Of a DNA stretch of 64,000 nucleotides, positions 1-10,999 are shown piece by piece. Position 1 is the first letter of the stretch. Each line of letters begins with the position of its first letter. Made by a program: the position numbers and the translations under genes. Origin of the DNA: Lonicera japonica (lineage: Eukaryota > Streptophyta > Magnoliopsida > Dipsacales > Caprifoliaceae); the NCBI GenBank assembly GCA_021464415.1, contig CM038467.1, positions 48,545,715-48,609,714 of the forward strand. Direction: 5' to 3'. The notes below the pieces were generated by a model that saw only the letters and a program-made list of their open reading frames with translations, searched no databases and was not told the origin of the DNA.

Positions 1-381
1 AAGAAGAATTATCAACAGGTTAGATTTTTGTATCTATGTATGATCTTTTTGTGGAGCTAGTAAATATTATAATTTTTGTGTTTGGTGCCCTATAGTATTA
101 TATGATGTAAAGTTCATACAGCATGTTTGCTTTTTTTTTTTTTTTTTTTGCTTTCTCCTTCGACTTCTGGGGTTGGGGAGGCAGACTTGCACTGATCTCT
201 TAGTAATGCATTGCACTCTCGTTGAATTTTGAAATTAATTACCCATTCATAGAACAGTGGTTAGGAGGAAGTTGCTTTCTTGCTATTAATTTCTTATCTT
301 TGATGTTAGTAATTTATATAAAAATACTAATTTTAACATAATCCATGTGATCATCCAGATTTGAATTACTTCGATTAGAAC

Positions 382-1834
382 ATGAATCATAGTTCGTTTG
401 TTACCCGTCGTTTGACTAATGCTGAAAATGAGGAAATAACAAAAAAACGGAAGATTATTGTGGGATATAATGTAGTCATATCGGTAGCAATAGGGGTGTG
501 GTGGCAAGAAAGACATTTGGTGAAGGAGCCTTCTGAAGATTTAAGAGGTGCGAGGGAGTTATATTTAAGACGACTTTATTATGGGAGCGAGAGAGCTTGT
601 AAAGAACAACTACGACTAAGTAAAGATGCATTTAATAGTCTATGCCGAAAATTGCGTGAAAATGGGTTGTTACGTGAAACATGTTATGTTTCAATTGAAG
701 AAGCAGTGGCAATGTTTTTATACGTCCTTGCTCATAACTTAAAGAATCGGGTTGTGAAGTTTCAATTCATGCGTTCTGGGGAGACAGTTAGTCGACATTT
801 CAATGCAGTTCTACGGGCTATAATCAAATTAGGGAAAGATTATTTAGTCCAACCAGAAAAAGAAATTGAAGGTTTTGAAGATGAAAAATGGGAATGGTTT
901 GAGGTACTGAATTCATTTATACTATTGCTTGAGTGTGTGTATATACATTATTATATATATAACTAAACAAAATTGACTAACGAATGTCTACTTTTCAAAG
1001 GGTTGCCTTGGAGCTTTAGATGGGACATATGTCCCCATAACAGTTCCATTGGAACATCAGGGAAGATATCGTACTAGGAAGGGTTTCAATGCAACAAACG
1101 TATTAGGAGTCTGTTCTCGAGATATGAGGTTCACATATATTTTACCTGGTTGGGAAGGATCTGCGGCTGATGGTAGAGTTCTACGAGATGCGTTAGCTAG
1201 ACCATATCCATTAGTTGTCCCTAACGGTGTGTGCATACTATATTTTGTTCACATTTTTCTTTTTAGCTCATTAATCCAAGAGTATTTTTTTTTAATTGAA
1301 ATATCTTATAATGTAGGAAAATACTATCTTGTTGATGCGGGATACACAAATGGTCCAGGATTTTTGGCTCCTTATAGAGGTGTGCGTTATCATCTTAATG
1401 AGTGGTCCGCAGTTGGAAATAACCCGCAAACATATAAGGAGTTATTTAATCTTCGTCATTCAACCGCTAGAAATGTGATTGAAAGATCATTTGGATTACT
1501 CAAAAAACGATGGGCTATTCTTAGGTCGGCTTCATTCTTTGACTTGAAAACTCAAGTTGCAATCATAAGTGCTTGTGCCATCCTCCATAATCACATACGA
1601 CTAGAGCAACCAAATGATCCATTATTGGTAGAGGTAGATAATGATCTCTCGGGGCAACCAATAGAAGAAAATGTGGATCATCTAGAGGACAATGAGGTGC
1701 ATGGTATGGATGGACACAATGGTACAACTACAACAAACTTAGATCGCATTAGAATGGTGCAAACTACTAATGAATGGACACAAAGAAGGGAAGCGCTAGC
1801 ACAAGCAATGTTTTTGGAGTACCAAAATAGATAA
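382..1834 (+). CDS. PIF/Harbinger transposase (HARBI1-like, DDE_Tnp_4)
   Basis: The gene has three exons, 382-903, 1001-1226 and 1317-1834, with GT..AG introns; joined they read 421 residues without a stop. The protein cuts and joins element ends as a nuclear transposase. The N-terminal ~170 residues contain the helical region common to plant harbinger transposases. The catalytic triad is visible: Asp in GALDGTYVP (about residue 181), Asp in YYLVDAGY (about 256) and Glu in NVIERSFGLL (about 305). WEGSAADGRVLRDA, between the first two, is another family motif. Exon 2 begins in phase with GCLGALDGT, which supports the first splice. The second intron splits a glycine codon. The length matches the family (about 400-450). 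The start at 382 is the first ATG of the open frame; an upstream non-coding exon cannot be excluded. The gene lies just upstream of its usual partner, the Myb/SANT-like ORF. Confidence 0.9.
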
Positions 1835-2055
1835 ACTAGAGGACAATGCTTGATCTTTTCATTTGTTTTACTTAGCGTATGAATTTGTCTTTAAATTTGT
1901 AAATGTGAACTCAAAAAATATGGTTACTCCCCCCTTGTTTATTAAAAATATTATAATATAGTTGGATATTTGCTATCAATTATTTGTAAATTGGTGTATA
2001 TGTGTTATTTCTTGTATAAAAGTTTTTTGTATACTATCTTTTGTAGTTGTGCAGG

Positions 2056-3035
2056 ATGGATTCTAACTCTCAAATAGGTGAAGGAAGTAGCAAAGGAAAA
2101 GGCTACCTTACATGGACTCCTCAAATGGATAAAATATTGTCCTCTTGCTTCGTTGATCAAATGAATCAGGGTAATAGGTTAGATGGAAAATTTGCATGGA
2201 AGGCGGTGTCATGGACTGCAGCTATTAATGCTTTGAGGGAGGGCTTAAACATTTATGTTACAAAGGGAAACATTCAATCACGTCTTAAAACATGGGAGAA
2301 ACATCATGAAATCATAAGCAACATGTTATCAACATCTGGTTTCTCCTGGAACTATGATAAGGGTAGGGTAGAAGTGGAGGAAAGAGTGTGGAATGCATAT
2401 GTGCAAGTAAGGTTCTTTTACATGATTATTTTATTTTTAATTTTTTTGGCGATTCATAATGTGTTAATATTTTCCTTATTATTACATTGTAGGTACATAC
2501 TAAGGCAGTCCCATATCGTAGAAAAATTGTAATTGATAATTGGGATGATATATGTGCTATTTTTGCTCAAGATCGTGCCAATGGTGAAGGGGCAAAAACG
2601 GCATTTGAAACTGATATTGAGATGGCAACAAATGAAGTGTCCAATAACTTGGAAGAAACATTTGGGACTAGTGATAGGGGTTTAGAAGATGAGAGAGCTT
2701 TAGAAGATGATGCAACAAATACTTCGGGAGGGCAGAGAAAGTCATCCTCGTCATCTTTGTCTCGAGGAAAAAAAAGAAAAGAACGTGGATCCGAAACAAT
2801 GTATAATGTCTTAGGGCGCATGGCTGATTCTCTTGATCGTTTCTTGAATTCTGAACCGTCTAAGCCAACCACACAAGCGGTGTTAGATGAAGTGTCAAAG
2901 GTCACAGGCTTAGATGAAACTCAAGTCTTGAAATCAGTCGACCTCTTAATGCATGATCAAAGGAAATTTGATACTTTTTTTGGTCTTCCTGCCGAACTGA
3001 AGAAGCCGTGGATATTGATGCATCTTGGATGTTGA
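2056..3035 (+). CDS. Myb/SANT-like protein of the PIF/Harbinger element
   Basis: Two exons, 2056-2406 and 2493-3035, join in frame (donor GTAAGG, acceptor TTGTAG) into 297 residues. The N-terminal third carries the plant Myb_DNA-bind_3 fold: a WTPQMD start, then FVDQMNQGNRLDGKFAWK, a second tryptophan helix and LKTWEKHHEIISNML. The middle is acidic and serine-rich with a basic patch (GKKRKERG, near residue 185) that may be a nuclear localisation signal. The C-terminal part has the conserved helix seen in L10-interacting-Myb-like plant proteins. In Harbinger elements this protein binds the ends and helps bring in the transposase; that role is inferred from the family. The start at 2056 is chosen because the earlier open codon at 2047 is TTG. 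Confidence 0.87.
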
Positions 3036-3760
3036 CAATCATTAGTTCATATTTCTCTTTATTTGATATATTTTCTTCATTGGAATAGTCTATACTTTAT
3101 GATTTTTAATGTTTGCTTATGATCTAGTTATAATTAGATGTGGTATGTTATATGAGTAGTTATTACAAGGAGTTTTTTGAGTTAATTTGGACTTCTGATA
3201 GTTGATTTTAGTTAATGTTGACTTAAGTATAATGTATTTGAACTTATTTTTTTTAGAGCATATGTGGAATTTTTCTTGGTTTTTTTAATTTGTCTGGATA
3301 CATGGGAATGCTACAGGTTGTTCATGAAAGTTGTATTACGTAGTGCAGAAACTTCATTTTTTGAATGAATTAGAAATTGCATCTAATTTCAATTTTAGTT
3401 TAATATGAACTAAAATTAAAATATTGATTTGTTAACATGTGTGTATGTATATATGTGAAGAGCAAAAAAAATATAAAAAACAATGCATTTGTTTTGTCAA
3501 AAATGGCCTTATTTATTATATTAAAGAGCATTTAGAGAAAGCATTCAAATGTAGTCAAAAACATTTTTTTGAAAATCAAATGAATTCTATAAATTTACCA
3601 AACAATCAAATTTGGAATTCTAATGGAATTCCAAATGAAAACTATATAATATCCAAACAATGGTATTTTAATTATATGGCATTCCAATTCTTAGACTTGT
3701 AATACCATAGAATTTCAATTCTAATAGAATTCTAAAACTATATTGCCAAACACACCCTAA

Positions 3761-4288
3761 GGGTGTGCTTGAGAACCTCAATTCCAAGGCCCGGAATTGC
3801 AATATACCATTAAATTATAAAACCACTGTTTGATTACAAAAAAGGATTTCGTGATTGCTACGGAATACTAAGTTTGTGAACCCAATTCCACAAATTGAAT
3901 TCCATAATAGAACTTGACAATTCCAAAATCAGTGTCGTGGAGTTCGGAATTCCATCTCAAATGCATGATCACTCTCAAACGCATACATACACTCTCAGTA
4001 GCACAATAAAAATATTCTCCCCACAACTCTCTATCATACACACAAATTAAAATTTGCAAAGGTTTTGAAGCAATGAATTTGAAATTCTAAAATGCATATA
4101 GAAATTGGACAACTAAATGCATTCTTTGGATGAACTAAACAATGATTTTGGAATTCCCAAAGAAATCCATAACGTAACCAAATAATGGTATTGCATCATA
4201 TGGTATTGTCATTCAAAGAACCGCACTTTCATGGAATTTCATTTCTAACTTAATTCCAATTCCATGTATCCAAAGTCCAAACACACCC
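3761..4288. mobile_element. Harbinger-related MITE abutting the larger element
   Basis: The left end reads GGGTGTGCTTGAG (3761) and the right end TCCAAACACACCC (to 4288). The inverse of the right end, GGGTGTGTTTGG, is identical to the end of the neighbouring Harbinger element. TAA (3758-3760) lies directly between the two elements; the right flank is GAA rather than TAA. No coding capacity is visible. The interior has many AATTCC motifs like the neighbour's subterminal region. It is probably a non-autonomous relative that could be mobilised by the same transposase. Confidence 0.6.
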
Positions 4289-4822
4289 GAAGTAAAAATG
4301 TTTATGCTATACCAAAACCCAAACAGATAGAAGCCACACCCCCCACCCCTGAAAAAAAAAAAAAAGGAGAGAGAAGCCCACCTCTGACATTCCAAACATG
4401 TATTAGTAAGTTACCGGTAGTAGCGATATTTTTTGCAGTTAGCAATGTAAAAGATGTTGAAAACTAATGGAAAAACAGCTTTACAAATTATGCACGAAAC
4501 ATGGTGTCATCATTTATCCAGTAACCAAACATGACATACCAAACACACTAATACTGCTTTCACTTTTCAACTACTGATTTCCGTTACAGTTTGGAAATGC
4601 ATAGAGATGGTAAAAAAACCAACATGGTTACATAACATCTATCTTAATCTTATAATAAATGGAACAATTCCTTAAAAGTTCACAGAAAACTCTAAGCCAT
4701 CAGTACTATTATTGTGATTAAAAAGGGTGTCTGTAACAATAGCTAAAAAGATAGTATCATGACCATTTCATAGTAGTTGAAAATGTTGTAACAACGAATA
4801 GAATGAACAAATCAAGAATAAT
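4289..4822. other. Non-coding stretch, nothing recognised
   Basis: It contains a poly-A run near 4349 and no open frame with family resemblance. By position it would be part of intron 2 of the AMI1-like gene. Confidence 0.4.
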
Positions 4823-5182
4823 TAAGGGATGTCAAGGGGTTAGAGTTTGGATGGGTTTGGCCAAACCCGAATCAACCTAAAAATATATCCGACCTAAACC
4901 TTGAACCCGCCCTGTTTACTTGTACGCTTGGAACAAACCGCCCCAACCTGAACTGACCAATCCCAACTAGTTGTAATTATACGTTATTATGAGGGTAGTT
5001 AAAGGAAAAAATATTATATTCGGGGCAGGGCAGGTCAAACAGGTTTATTCTACGCAAACCTAAAGCAGGCCAGGGATTGATTCACTTTGGATAACCCAAA
5101 CACAGCCCGCTTCAGAAAAACCTGCCCCATTAGTGTCCGGCTGGGTTGAAAAACTCCCAGGTCAGGCAATTTCCCATCCCCA
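4823..5182. mobile_element. hAT-like MITE, candidate
   Basis: The segment starts TAAGGGATGTCAAGG and ends TTCCCATCCCCA, giving short imperfect inverted ends. It is flanked by AGAATAAT on the left and AGAATTAT on the right, 7 of 8 matching, as expected for a hAT target duplication. The interior repeats CCAAACCCG/GGGTTTGG and GGGCAGG motifs, common in plant hAT MITEs. No ORF. Ends are approximate. Confidence 0.45.
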
Positions 5183-5286
5183 AAGAATTATTAATAGGAC
5201 TCGCAAATGGCATCTCGCAGCAGTTACTTTTAAGTTTTAACAGCAAGGTTTCATATTCGAAATATCAAATATCAATAGTAACAAGA

Positions 5287-7377
5287 AAGCCAATAAGTTC
5301 ATAAGCAAGCTTGAGAGAGAGGATGGACCGGTGGTAAGTGTAGAGCAAGAAATTGAGAGTGAGTTGGTGAATTTTTTCAAGCGGTTGTACACAAAGAAGC
5401 AAAGAACACATGTTGGATTTGAGGGGTTAAATTGGAACCCCATTAGACCCAAGAGCAAGGTCTGGTTGGAGAGGCCTACTGTAGAGGAAGAGGTGGAAGT
5501 GGAAATTGATTCATGTGAAGGAATCAAAGCTCCGGCGCCGGATAGGTACACAATGGAAGTTTTCAAGAAGTGTTGGGCAGTTTTAAAGGAGGATATTATG
5601 AAGGTGATGAAGGAATTTTTCAAGAATGGAGTGGTCAACGCTTGTGCAAATTCTACTTCCATTTGCTTAATTCCAAAGAAGATAGCATCGATCAAGCTCA
5701 AAGATTATCGGCCTATTATTCTTGTTACTAGCCTTTACAAGATCTTAGCTAAGGTTTTATCCATGAGGTTACGTGAGGTGTTGTGCGAGACAGTTAACAT
5801 GGCTCAGGGTGCGTTTGTCAAAGATAGGCAAATCCTTGATTTGGCACTCATTGCTGATGAAGGAGTGGAAGAATATAGGGAGATGAAGAAGAAAGGAGTC
5901 GTTTTGAAGATCAATTTTGAGAAGGCATACAATCACATAGAGTGGGACTTTTTAGACCATGTTCTTAAACGTAAGGGTTTCGAGAAGAGAGATGGAGGAA
6001 ATGAATCAAAGGGTGTTTGTCAATGGTGAATTTTTCCGTAATGATGAATGGAAAACCGAGAGGGAATTTCAAAGCTTTGAGAGGGTTAAGACAAGGTGAT
6101 CCGTTATCACCTTTCTTATTTGTTATAGTGGCGGATGTGCTCAATTTGTTGGTGGAAAGGGCGAAGACAAGAGGGCTTATTGAAGGGTTTTCAAACGGTA
6201 AGGAGTGTGCAAGCTTGTCTCATCTTCAATTTGCTAATGATACGATCTTTTTCTGCTCAAATGATGAACATAAAATTGCTAACTTAATGGGAATTCTTGA
6301 TATTTTTGAGTATGTGTCAAGATTGAAGATCAATTTGTCCAAGACGGAAGTTATGGGAATTAATGTAGGTGATAGTGAGATGGAGGCCCTTGCTGAGAGA
6401 ATTTGGTGTGTAGTTGGTAGTTGGCCAATGTCCTATTTAGGACTTCCTTTGGGTGATGTGAATGGTGTAGCTGGAATGGAGCCCTTGTTGGCTAATGTGA
6501 ATTATCAAGTTGGCACTGGGTCGAGAACAAAATTCTAGCTGGATAGATGGGTTGGTGATATGGTTTTAAAGGATCATTTCCCAGGACTTTTCAGAGCAGA
6601 ACAGAATCAGAGAGCTATGGTTGCTGATAATCTCTCTTAGGAATATACCCAATGTCATTCATGGAATGTGATGTTGTGAAGGAATGTTACTGAAGCAGAA
6701 AAGGAGTTTAGGGCTCTGTTGGGAAGTTTACATGGTGTTGAAGTGTCCCGTGTGAGGAGAATAGTAGAATTTCGGGAGGAGATATAAATGGAATGTTCTC
6801 GGTAAAGTCTTTTTTTTAAATTCTTATTAAATCTGATGCCGTTTCCCCCTTTGTTCCAGCGGAAATGATTTGGAAGTCAGGCATTCCTCCTAAGGTTCGT
6901 GTTTTGGCCTAGTTAGCTGCATTAAGGAAAGTGAACACGGCATATTTAATTCAATTCAGAAGGCCTTTTATGCATCTATCTCCGTCATGGTGTGTGTTGT
7001 GCAAGCGGAACAAAGAGATCATTGATCATTTGTTATAACATTGTTCTTTTGCTCAAGAAATCTAGAACAAGGTCCGAAAGGAATTTGACTTGATTGCAGT
7101 ATTCCCGGGTTCTTGGTATGAACTGCTCACTATCAAGTGGTTCTTCATAGGTGACAAAAAGAAATGCAAAACATTATGGAGATGTAGTTACATGGCTGTG
7201 ATGTGGTGTATTTGGAGAGAGAAATAAGAGATTTTTTGAAAAAACTGAAGAAGAATTAGAGAAGACTTGGGACAGAATCAAGAATCTGGCTTCTCTTTGG
7301 GCATTTTCTTCAAAGAATTTTGAAATCTTGACTATATCAGAGATTGCTAGGGATTGGGGTTTGGCTATGCAGTAGTT
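5287..7377 (+). pseudogene. LINE ORF2 remnant: reverse transcriptase and zf-RVT
   Basis: Reading from the truncation point, the sequence gives the linker before the RT (SKLEREDGPVV, FFKRLY), then RT blocks: SICLIPKK, DYRPIILV, KILAKVLSMRL, QGAFVKDRQILD, LKINFEKAYNHIEWDFL. A frameshift near 5990-6017 moves the frame, after which come GLRQGDPLSPFLF and the active-site box as FANDT (usually FADDT), then LGLPLG. About 450-500 bases of the RT thumb/connection seem deleted near 6490-6520, where LANVNYQVG joins directly to TGSRTKF and LDRWVGD. Several stops follow. The zinc-knuckle-like zf-RVT region (WCVLCKRNKE, near 6990) is the last recognisable part. It is not functional. Confidence 0.9.
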
Positions 7378-7645
7378 TTATTTAGGTTTCAGAGGTTTTC
7401 CTAGTGCCTAGGATTTTGATTGTAGTTGTTAGGGGCTAGGGCTTGCTTTTTGGGCATGGGGTCACTTTTGAATTGTAGTAGGGCTTTCTGTCTGTTTTGT
7501 GCTTGTGCTGTTGTGTTTTTTTTTTTTTTTTTTTTCTTTCTCTGGTGTGCTTGGTTGTGGATTCCTCATCCACTCCCAGCCCCTTTGCTTTTATGTGATT
7601 TTTCCAATCAATATAAGCTTTGTTTCCGATAAAAAAAAAGTATAT
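5287..7645 (+). mobile_element. L1-type LINE, 5'-truncated
   Basis: The insertion is flanked by an 18-bp direct repeat, ATATCAATAGTAACAAGA at 5269-5286 and the same with one change at 7646-7663. It ends in a short A run (7631-7639) after a 3' tail, as target-primed insertion would leave. The 5' end starts inside ORF2, between endonuclease and reverse transcriptase, so the copy was dead on arrival. It sits in what would be intron 2 of the AMI1-like gene, in the opposite orientation to that gene. Confidence 0.92.
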
Positions 7646-7790
7646 ATATCAACAGTAACAAGAGATTCTAAGAATAGGTATACATAAACCAGGTTATTTG
7701 ATTGATTCTCCAAGTAGGTACGTATAGAAATGGGGAATTTGATTGATTCTACAAGTAGGTACTTATAGAAACAGGGAATTTGATTCTAAC

Positions 7791-9874
7791 CTGTATGCCA
7801 TTTCATCCATGACAGTTTTACCGACACATGTGGCACCTTCTGCTAACAAAGCTAAAACAGAAGGGGCAGTGGATGTAGCATCCGAATGTGTCCGCGCCCA
7901 ATCAGGATTTCCAAATCCGGTGACATATCCATCAACATCAAATCTGATTCCAAGTACAAGTGGTAAGTGATAACACAAACACAATGATCAGAAACTACAA
8001 AAGATATGAATAGTTCAATGACCTGAACCTATGAAATTAACTAAGCAAATCAAAGCAGACATCACACATCATACTTCAAACCCTTTCTATAGGAAAAAAG
8101 AGCAGAGGGAAAACTACAGTGACCCCCCTCTGCATTTTAGGATTACTAGAAGTTACATGTTCTCCTTGTATTTTGAAAAATTACATTAGCTGCTCCTTGA
8201 CCTTTGGGTTCCATAACAGTGACCTAAGATGTTACAGTCATAGTATAGCAAGAGGTCCATGCCTACCTAGACACCCCATGCCATGCCACCTCGGAATTTA
8301 AATGGTGTTTTCCATATTTGAAGGGTGTCAGCCCCTTAGACCACCACGTACGTGAGGGTGCCATCCCCGTCGGACCATATGACTAGCAGCCTGCCAAAGT
8401 CCACCTACTCTCAAGGGTGCCAAACTCTTGGACCTACAAGCCCACAGCCTACCTGGGCTGGAGTAACACCCCCCGCCCCTCTTTTTCTCCAAGAGGAGAT
8501 AAGTAAACACACTAAGGGACAACGACCTGCACCTTTACACCCTAGTGCGTACCCTATACCAGCCTGGGTGCAGGCAAACCCAGGGAACTCCACAAGTTTG
8601 CTGCTATGCACTTCCACACGCCTCATGTAAGACCTCTCCTCGAACTCAGGATCTCTACTGAATCTCGCAGTAATTATTCCCAAAACAAATGGCAGGAGAG
8701 TGTCGAAGAGTGTGATATACATTGTTGGCCCACTGCCTAACAACTTAAACTTTTGGGAGAGAAAGTTCCTAACATGGTATCAGAGCTCAAGTTTCGGAAG
8801 GTCTCGTTCAAATCCTTCCCCTTGCATTTGTTTCCCCTTCACTTTGTGCACAAAGTACACCTTTGGTTTGGTTTGTCTCTCCACGTCCTTCCCTTTGCAT
8901 TTGTTTCCCCCTTCACTTTGTGCACAAAGTACACCTTTGGCTTGGTTTGTCTCTCCACGTGCAAGTGAGGGTCACACTTGAGAGGGAGCTTTGAAGAGTA
9001 TGACATAAGTTGTTGGCCCACTCTCCACTATTCGCATATGAGAGGGTGTGTTGAAAAGTAAGATGTACATTGCCTACCCCCTACCTAACATCTTAGGCTT
9101 TTAGGAGCAAGGATGAAGCCAGGATTTCACTTTTCGGGGGCAAAAATATATGTAACTCGTAGTGAAAATAAAAAATAGGTTTTGATATCAAAAAAAAATC
9201 CCAATTAAATATTTTAGGGGCGATTTTTTCTTTTTCTCCCAACTCTCCATTAAATATTTAGCGGCGAAAAATATTTGGTACTACTATTTAATAACATAAT
9301 TGCTCATACTAAAAAAAAAATCTCCTACACATTTTGCCACAAAAAAAATCATTTTTGCAGTAGTAATTAACATTAATACCAAAGCTTTGTTTATACATAA
9401 GGTACTACTTATTATTTCTATTTGGGGACGATACTTAATTTCCTTAAAAACAAAATTGAGGCAAATCATTCTATCTGTAAGAACTTCATATAGCTAATAT
9501 TAGTACAGTAGTAGAAATTTTCAGATTTTCGGGGCGACCGCAGCCGCCCCCGACCCGCAAACACCGCCAATTATGTCATCATAGAGCTGATGATAAAATT
9601 GGAATTTTGATTACAGATAGAGACATACAATCATTTGAATTATTGACAGAAAGAATAAAAAGGAAAAGAAGTTGGGTTTTACACCAACAAAAAAATTAAT
9701 CAAAGAGTTGGATTGGATAGATAACTGTTAGTTGAGAAGAATTGAAGGGAAAGGGACTTACATGTCTTTAACAGTAAAGGTGAGGTTATTTAAGGGAAGA
9801 TTTTCAGTAGTAGATGGCAATGGCTGTAGTGTGAATTTCTCCATGAATGCTCCGTAATCCATCTCTCTCGCCAT
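7791..9874 (-). CDS. AMI1: AMI1-like amidase, first two exons only
   Basis: Exon 1 (9874-9762) and exon 2 (7943-7791) join in frame across a GT..AG intron and encode the N-terminus of plant amidase 1, an enzyme that hydrolyses indole-3-acetamide to the auxin indole-3-acetic acid. Exon 1 begins MAREMDYGAFMEKF and ends LTFTVKD. Exon 2 reads FDVDGYVTGFGNPDWARTHS, then DATSTAPSVLALLAEGA and VMDEMAY, very close to the Arabidopsis protein. With the start at 9874 the lysine of TVKD is residue 36, the number of the catalytic lysine in Arabidopsis AMI1; a second in-frame ATG is at 9862. Exon 2 ends with two bases of a codon at a GT donor, the conserved phase. The rest, including both catalytic serines, is not in the window. 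Either intron 2 is longer than 7.7 kb and full of transposons, or this is a truncated pseudogene. Exons 1 and 2 show no damage. Confidence 0.8.
8100..8700. other. Unclassified repeat-like DNA in amidase intron 1
   Basis: It is GC-richer than its surroundings, with recurring short phrases such as AGGGTGCCA/AAGGGTGTCAG and many CCC/GGG tracts. Open frames on both strands overlap each other and resemble no family. It may be a decayed retroelement leader, but nothing shows this. Confidence 0.3.
8701..9113 (+). mobile_element. Short-LTR (TRIM/SMART-like) retroelement remnant
   Basis: A 74-bp stretch starting TGTCGAAGAGTG and ending CCTAACA is followed by TGGTATCAGAGC (8775-8786), the classic plant initiator-tRNA-Met primer site. 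A diverged copy of the 74-bp stretch begins at 9049 after a purine-rich GAGAGGG, and part of another begins near 8985, also after GAGAGGG. No coding sequence lies between. This is the layout of a tiny non-autonomous LTR element, though the copies match only moderately. Confidence 0.45.
8814..8960 (+). repeat. 73-bp tandem duplication
   Basis: Two nearly identical 73-bp units start at 8814 and 8887. Each contains GTGCACAAAGTACACC and a TGTCTCTCCACGT end. They form most of the interior of the TRIM-like remnant. Confidence 0.85.
9112..9570. mobile_element. Possible DNA-transposon remnant
   Basis: It starts with GATGAAGCCAGGATTTCAC and GGGGGCAAAA and ends in a GC-rich CGGGGCGACC / GCCCCCGACC stretch. 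This beginning-and-end style recurs in many plant non-autonomous elements. No target duplication was identified and the ends are uncertain. Confidence 0.3.
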
Positions 9875-10098
9875 TCTCTCTCCCCCTCTCTCTTTCTCTC
9901 TGGATAAGGGTTTTCTTTTCCTCCGTTTGAATTTTTACTAGGAAGTTGCGACAGGAACAAAAGGACGCGCAACGGCGTCGTTCAGTCTCATTAGCGCGCT
10001 GAACAATATAAATACCATTAAAATAGGGCGGTGTTATTTATGCCCATTATTTCTGTTAAAAATACTCCCTATCATAAAGATAAATTTATAATCAATAA

Positions 10099-10458
10099 GA
10101 GCATCCACAGCGTACTATGTTAAATTTAGGCTAAATTTAACATACATTAATTATATTTTAGAGCATAATGCAATGAATATGGTTAAAAAAAGAATTAAAA
10201 TGATGCATACGAATAAAGCTCTTTCATATTGGTTAAAAAAAAAAAAAGTCTCATACAAATGAGCCATTATTGTATGAGGTTTTTCACAAAAAAAAAAAAA
10301 GGTCATACGAATGAGCCACATTTTTATGAGTAAAAATTAGGCGTAAGGTAAATTTATTCGTTCGGTACCCTACTTGTTAAAATTTTGCTCTACATTTTAT
10401 TCCGCTGTGACTTGGGTAGGCTAAATTTATCATTTTACCCTACCCATTGTGGATGCTC
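10099..10458. mobile_element. Tourist-like MITE
   Basis: It begins GAGCATCCACAG and ends TTGTGGATGCTC, an 11-bp perfect terminal inverted repeat. TAA flanks it on both sides (10096-10098 and 10459-10461), the PIF/Harbinger target. It is 360 bp and non-coding. The GAGCATCCACA end is a very common plant MITE terminus. It lies about 220 bp upstream of the AMI1-like start codon and may be part of that promoter region. Confidence 0.75.
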
Positions 10459-10461
10459 TAA

Positions 10462-10995
10462 CATTTTCTAAGACTCGCTAAATAAGAGGTGAGAACAGAT
10501 GCACACACTTGCCCACTTAAGGAGTGTTCATTTGTAATAATTCGTGCAAAATTAGGTAATAAATTATTAAAGTATTTTTCAAATAAGGCTTGTCTAATGC
10601 TAGCCTTATGTGATGTGAGTGCACTTACATAAACTCGGATTATATAAGGAGAGTGTGTTACTAAGTACTCACCTAACATCAGGTAATAAAATCAGATGTT
10701 TGTGACAAATAAAGTTGTGTTAGAATATGTTTTTAGTTAAATTTTAGAAGGGAGTGTTTATGACATATATGAGGGGCGTAAATAAATCACCCTTAAAATA
10801 AGATTGCTAGTAAAAGCACCCTTAATAATTAGTTTTAACATACAATTAAAAAATAAAAAAGCACTTGTTATATTATATATATCTCTCCTAAAGACATATA
10901 TTCAAAAAAAAGGTTTCTATTGGTAACTATTCCTCCTTCATTCTTCTACAATTCATACTTTCATTATATTTTTTGTACAAAAGAAGCATATATAT
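10462..10995. other. Intergenic DNA, nothing recognised
   Basis: AT-rich, no plausible gene. Short direct and inverted words occur but no repeat boundaries were found. Confidence 0.4.
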
Positions 10996-10999
10996 ATAT

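Larger units (their letters stand above)
1..3757 (+). mobile_element. PIF/Harbinger DNA transposon, 5' end outside the window
   Basis: The element encodes the two proteins typical of PIF/Harbinger transposons, a DDE transposase and a Myb/SANT-like DNA-binding protein, in the same direction. Its right end is seen at 3746-3757 as CCAAACACACCC, followed by TAA at 3758-3760, the 3-bp target preferred by this superfamily. The inverse of that end, GGGTGTGTTTGG, is not found upstream in the window, so the left end lies before base 1. The last 350 bp are AT-rich with many short inverted AATTCC/GGAATT motifs. Both genes are open once introns are removed, so the element may be autonomous. Confidence 0.85.

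Noticed and set aside
8328..8743. Overlapping 64-110 codon frames on both strands
   Set aside because: They are due to local GC richness, conflict with each other and resemble no family.
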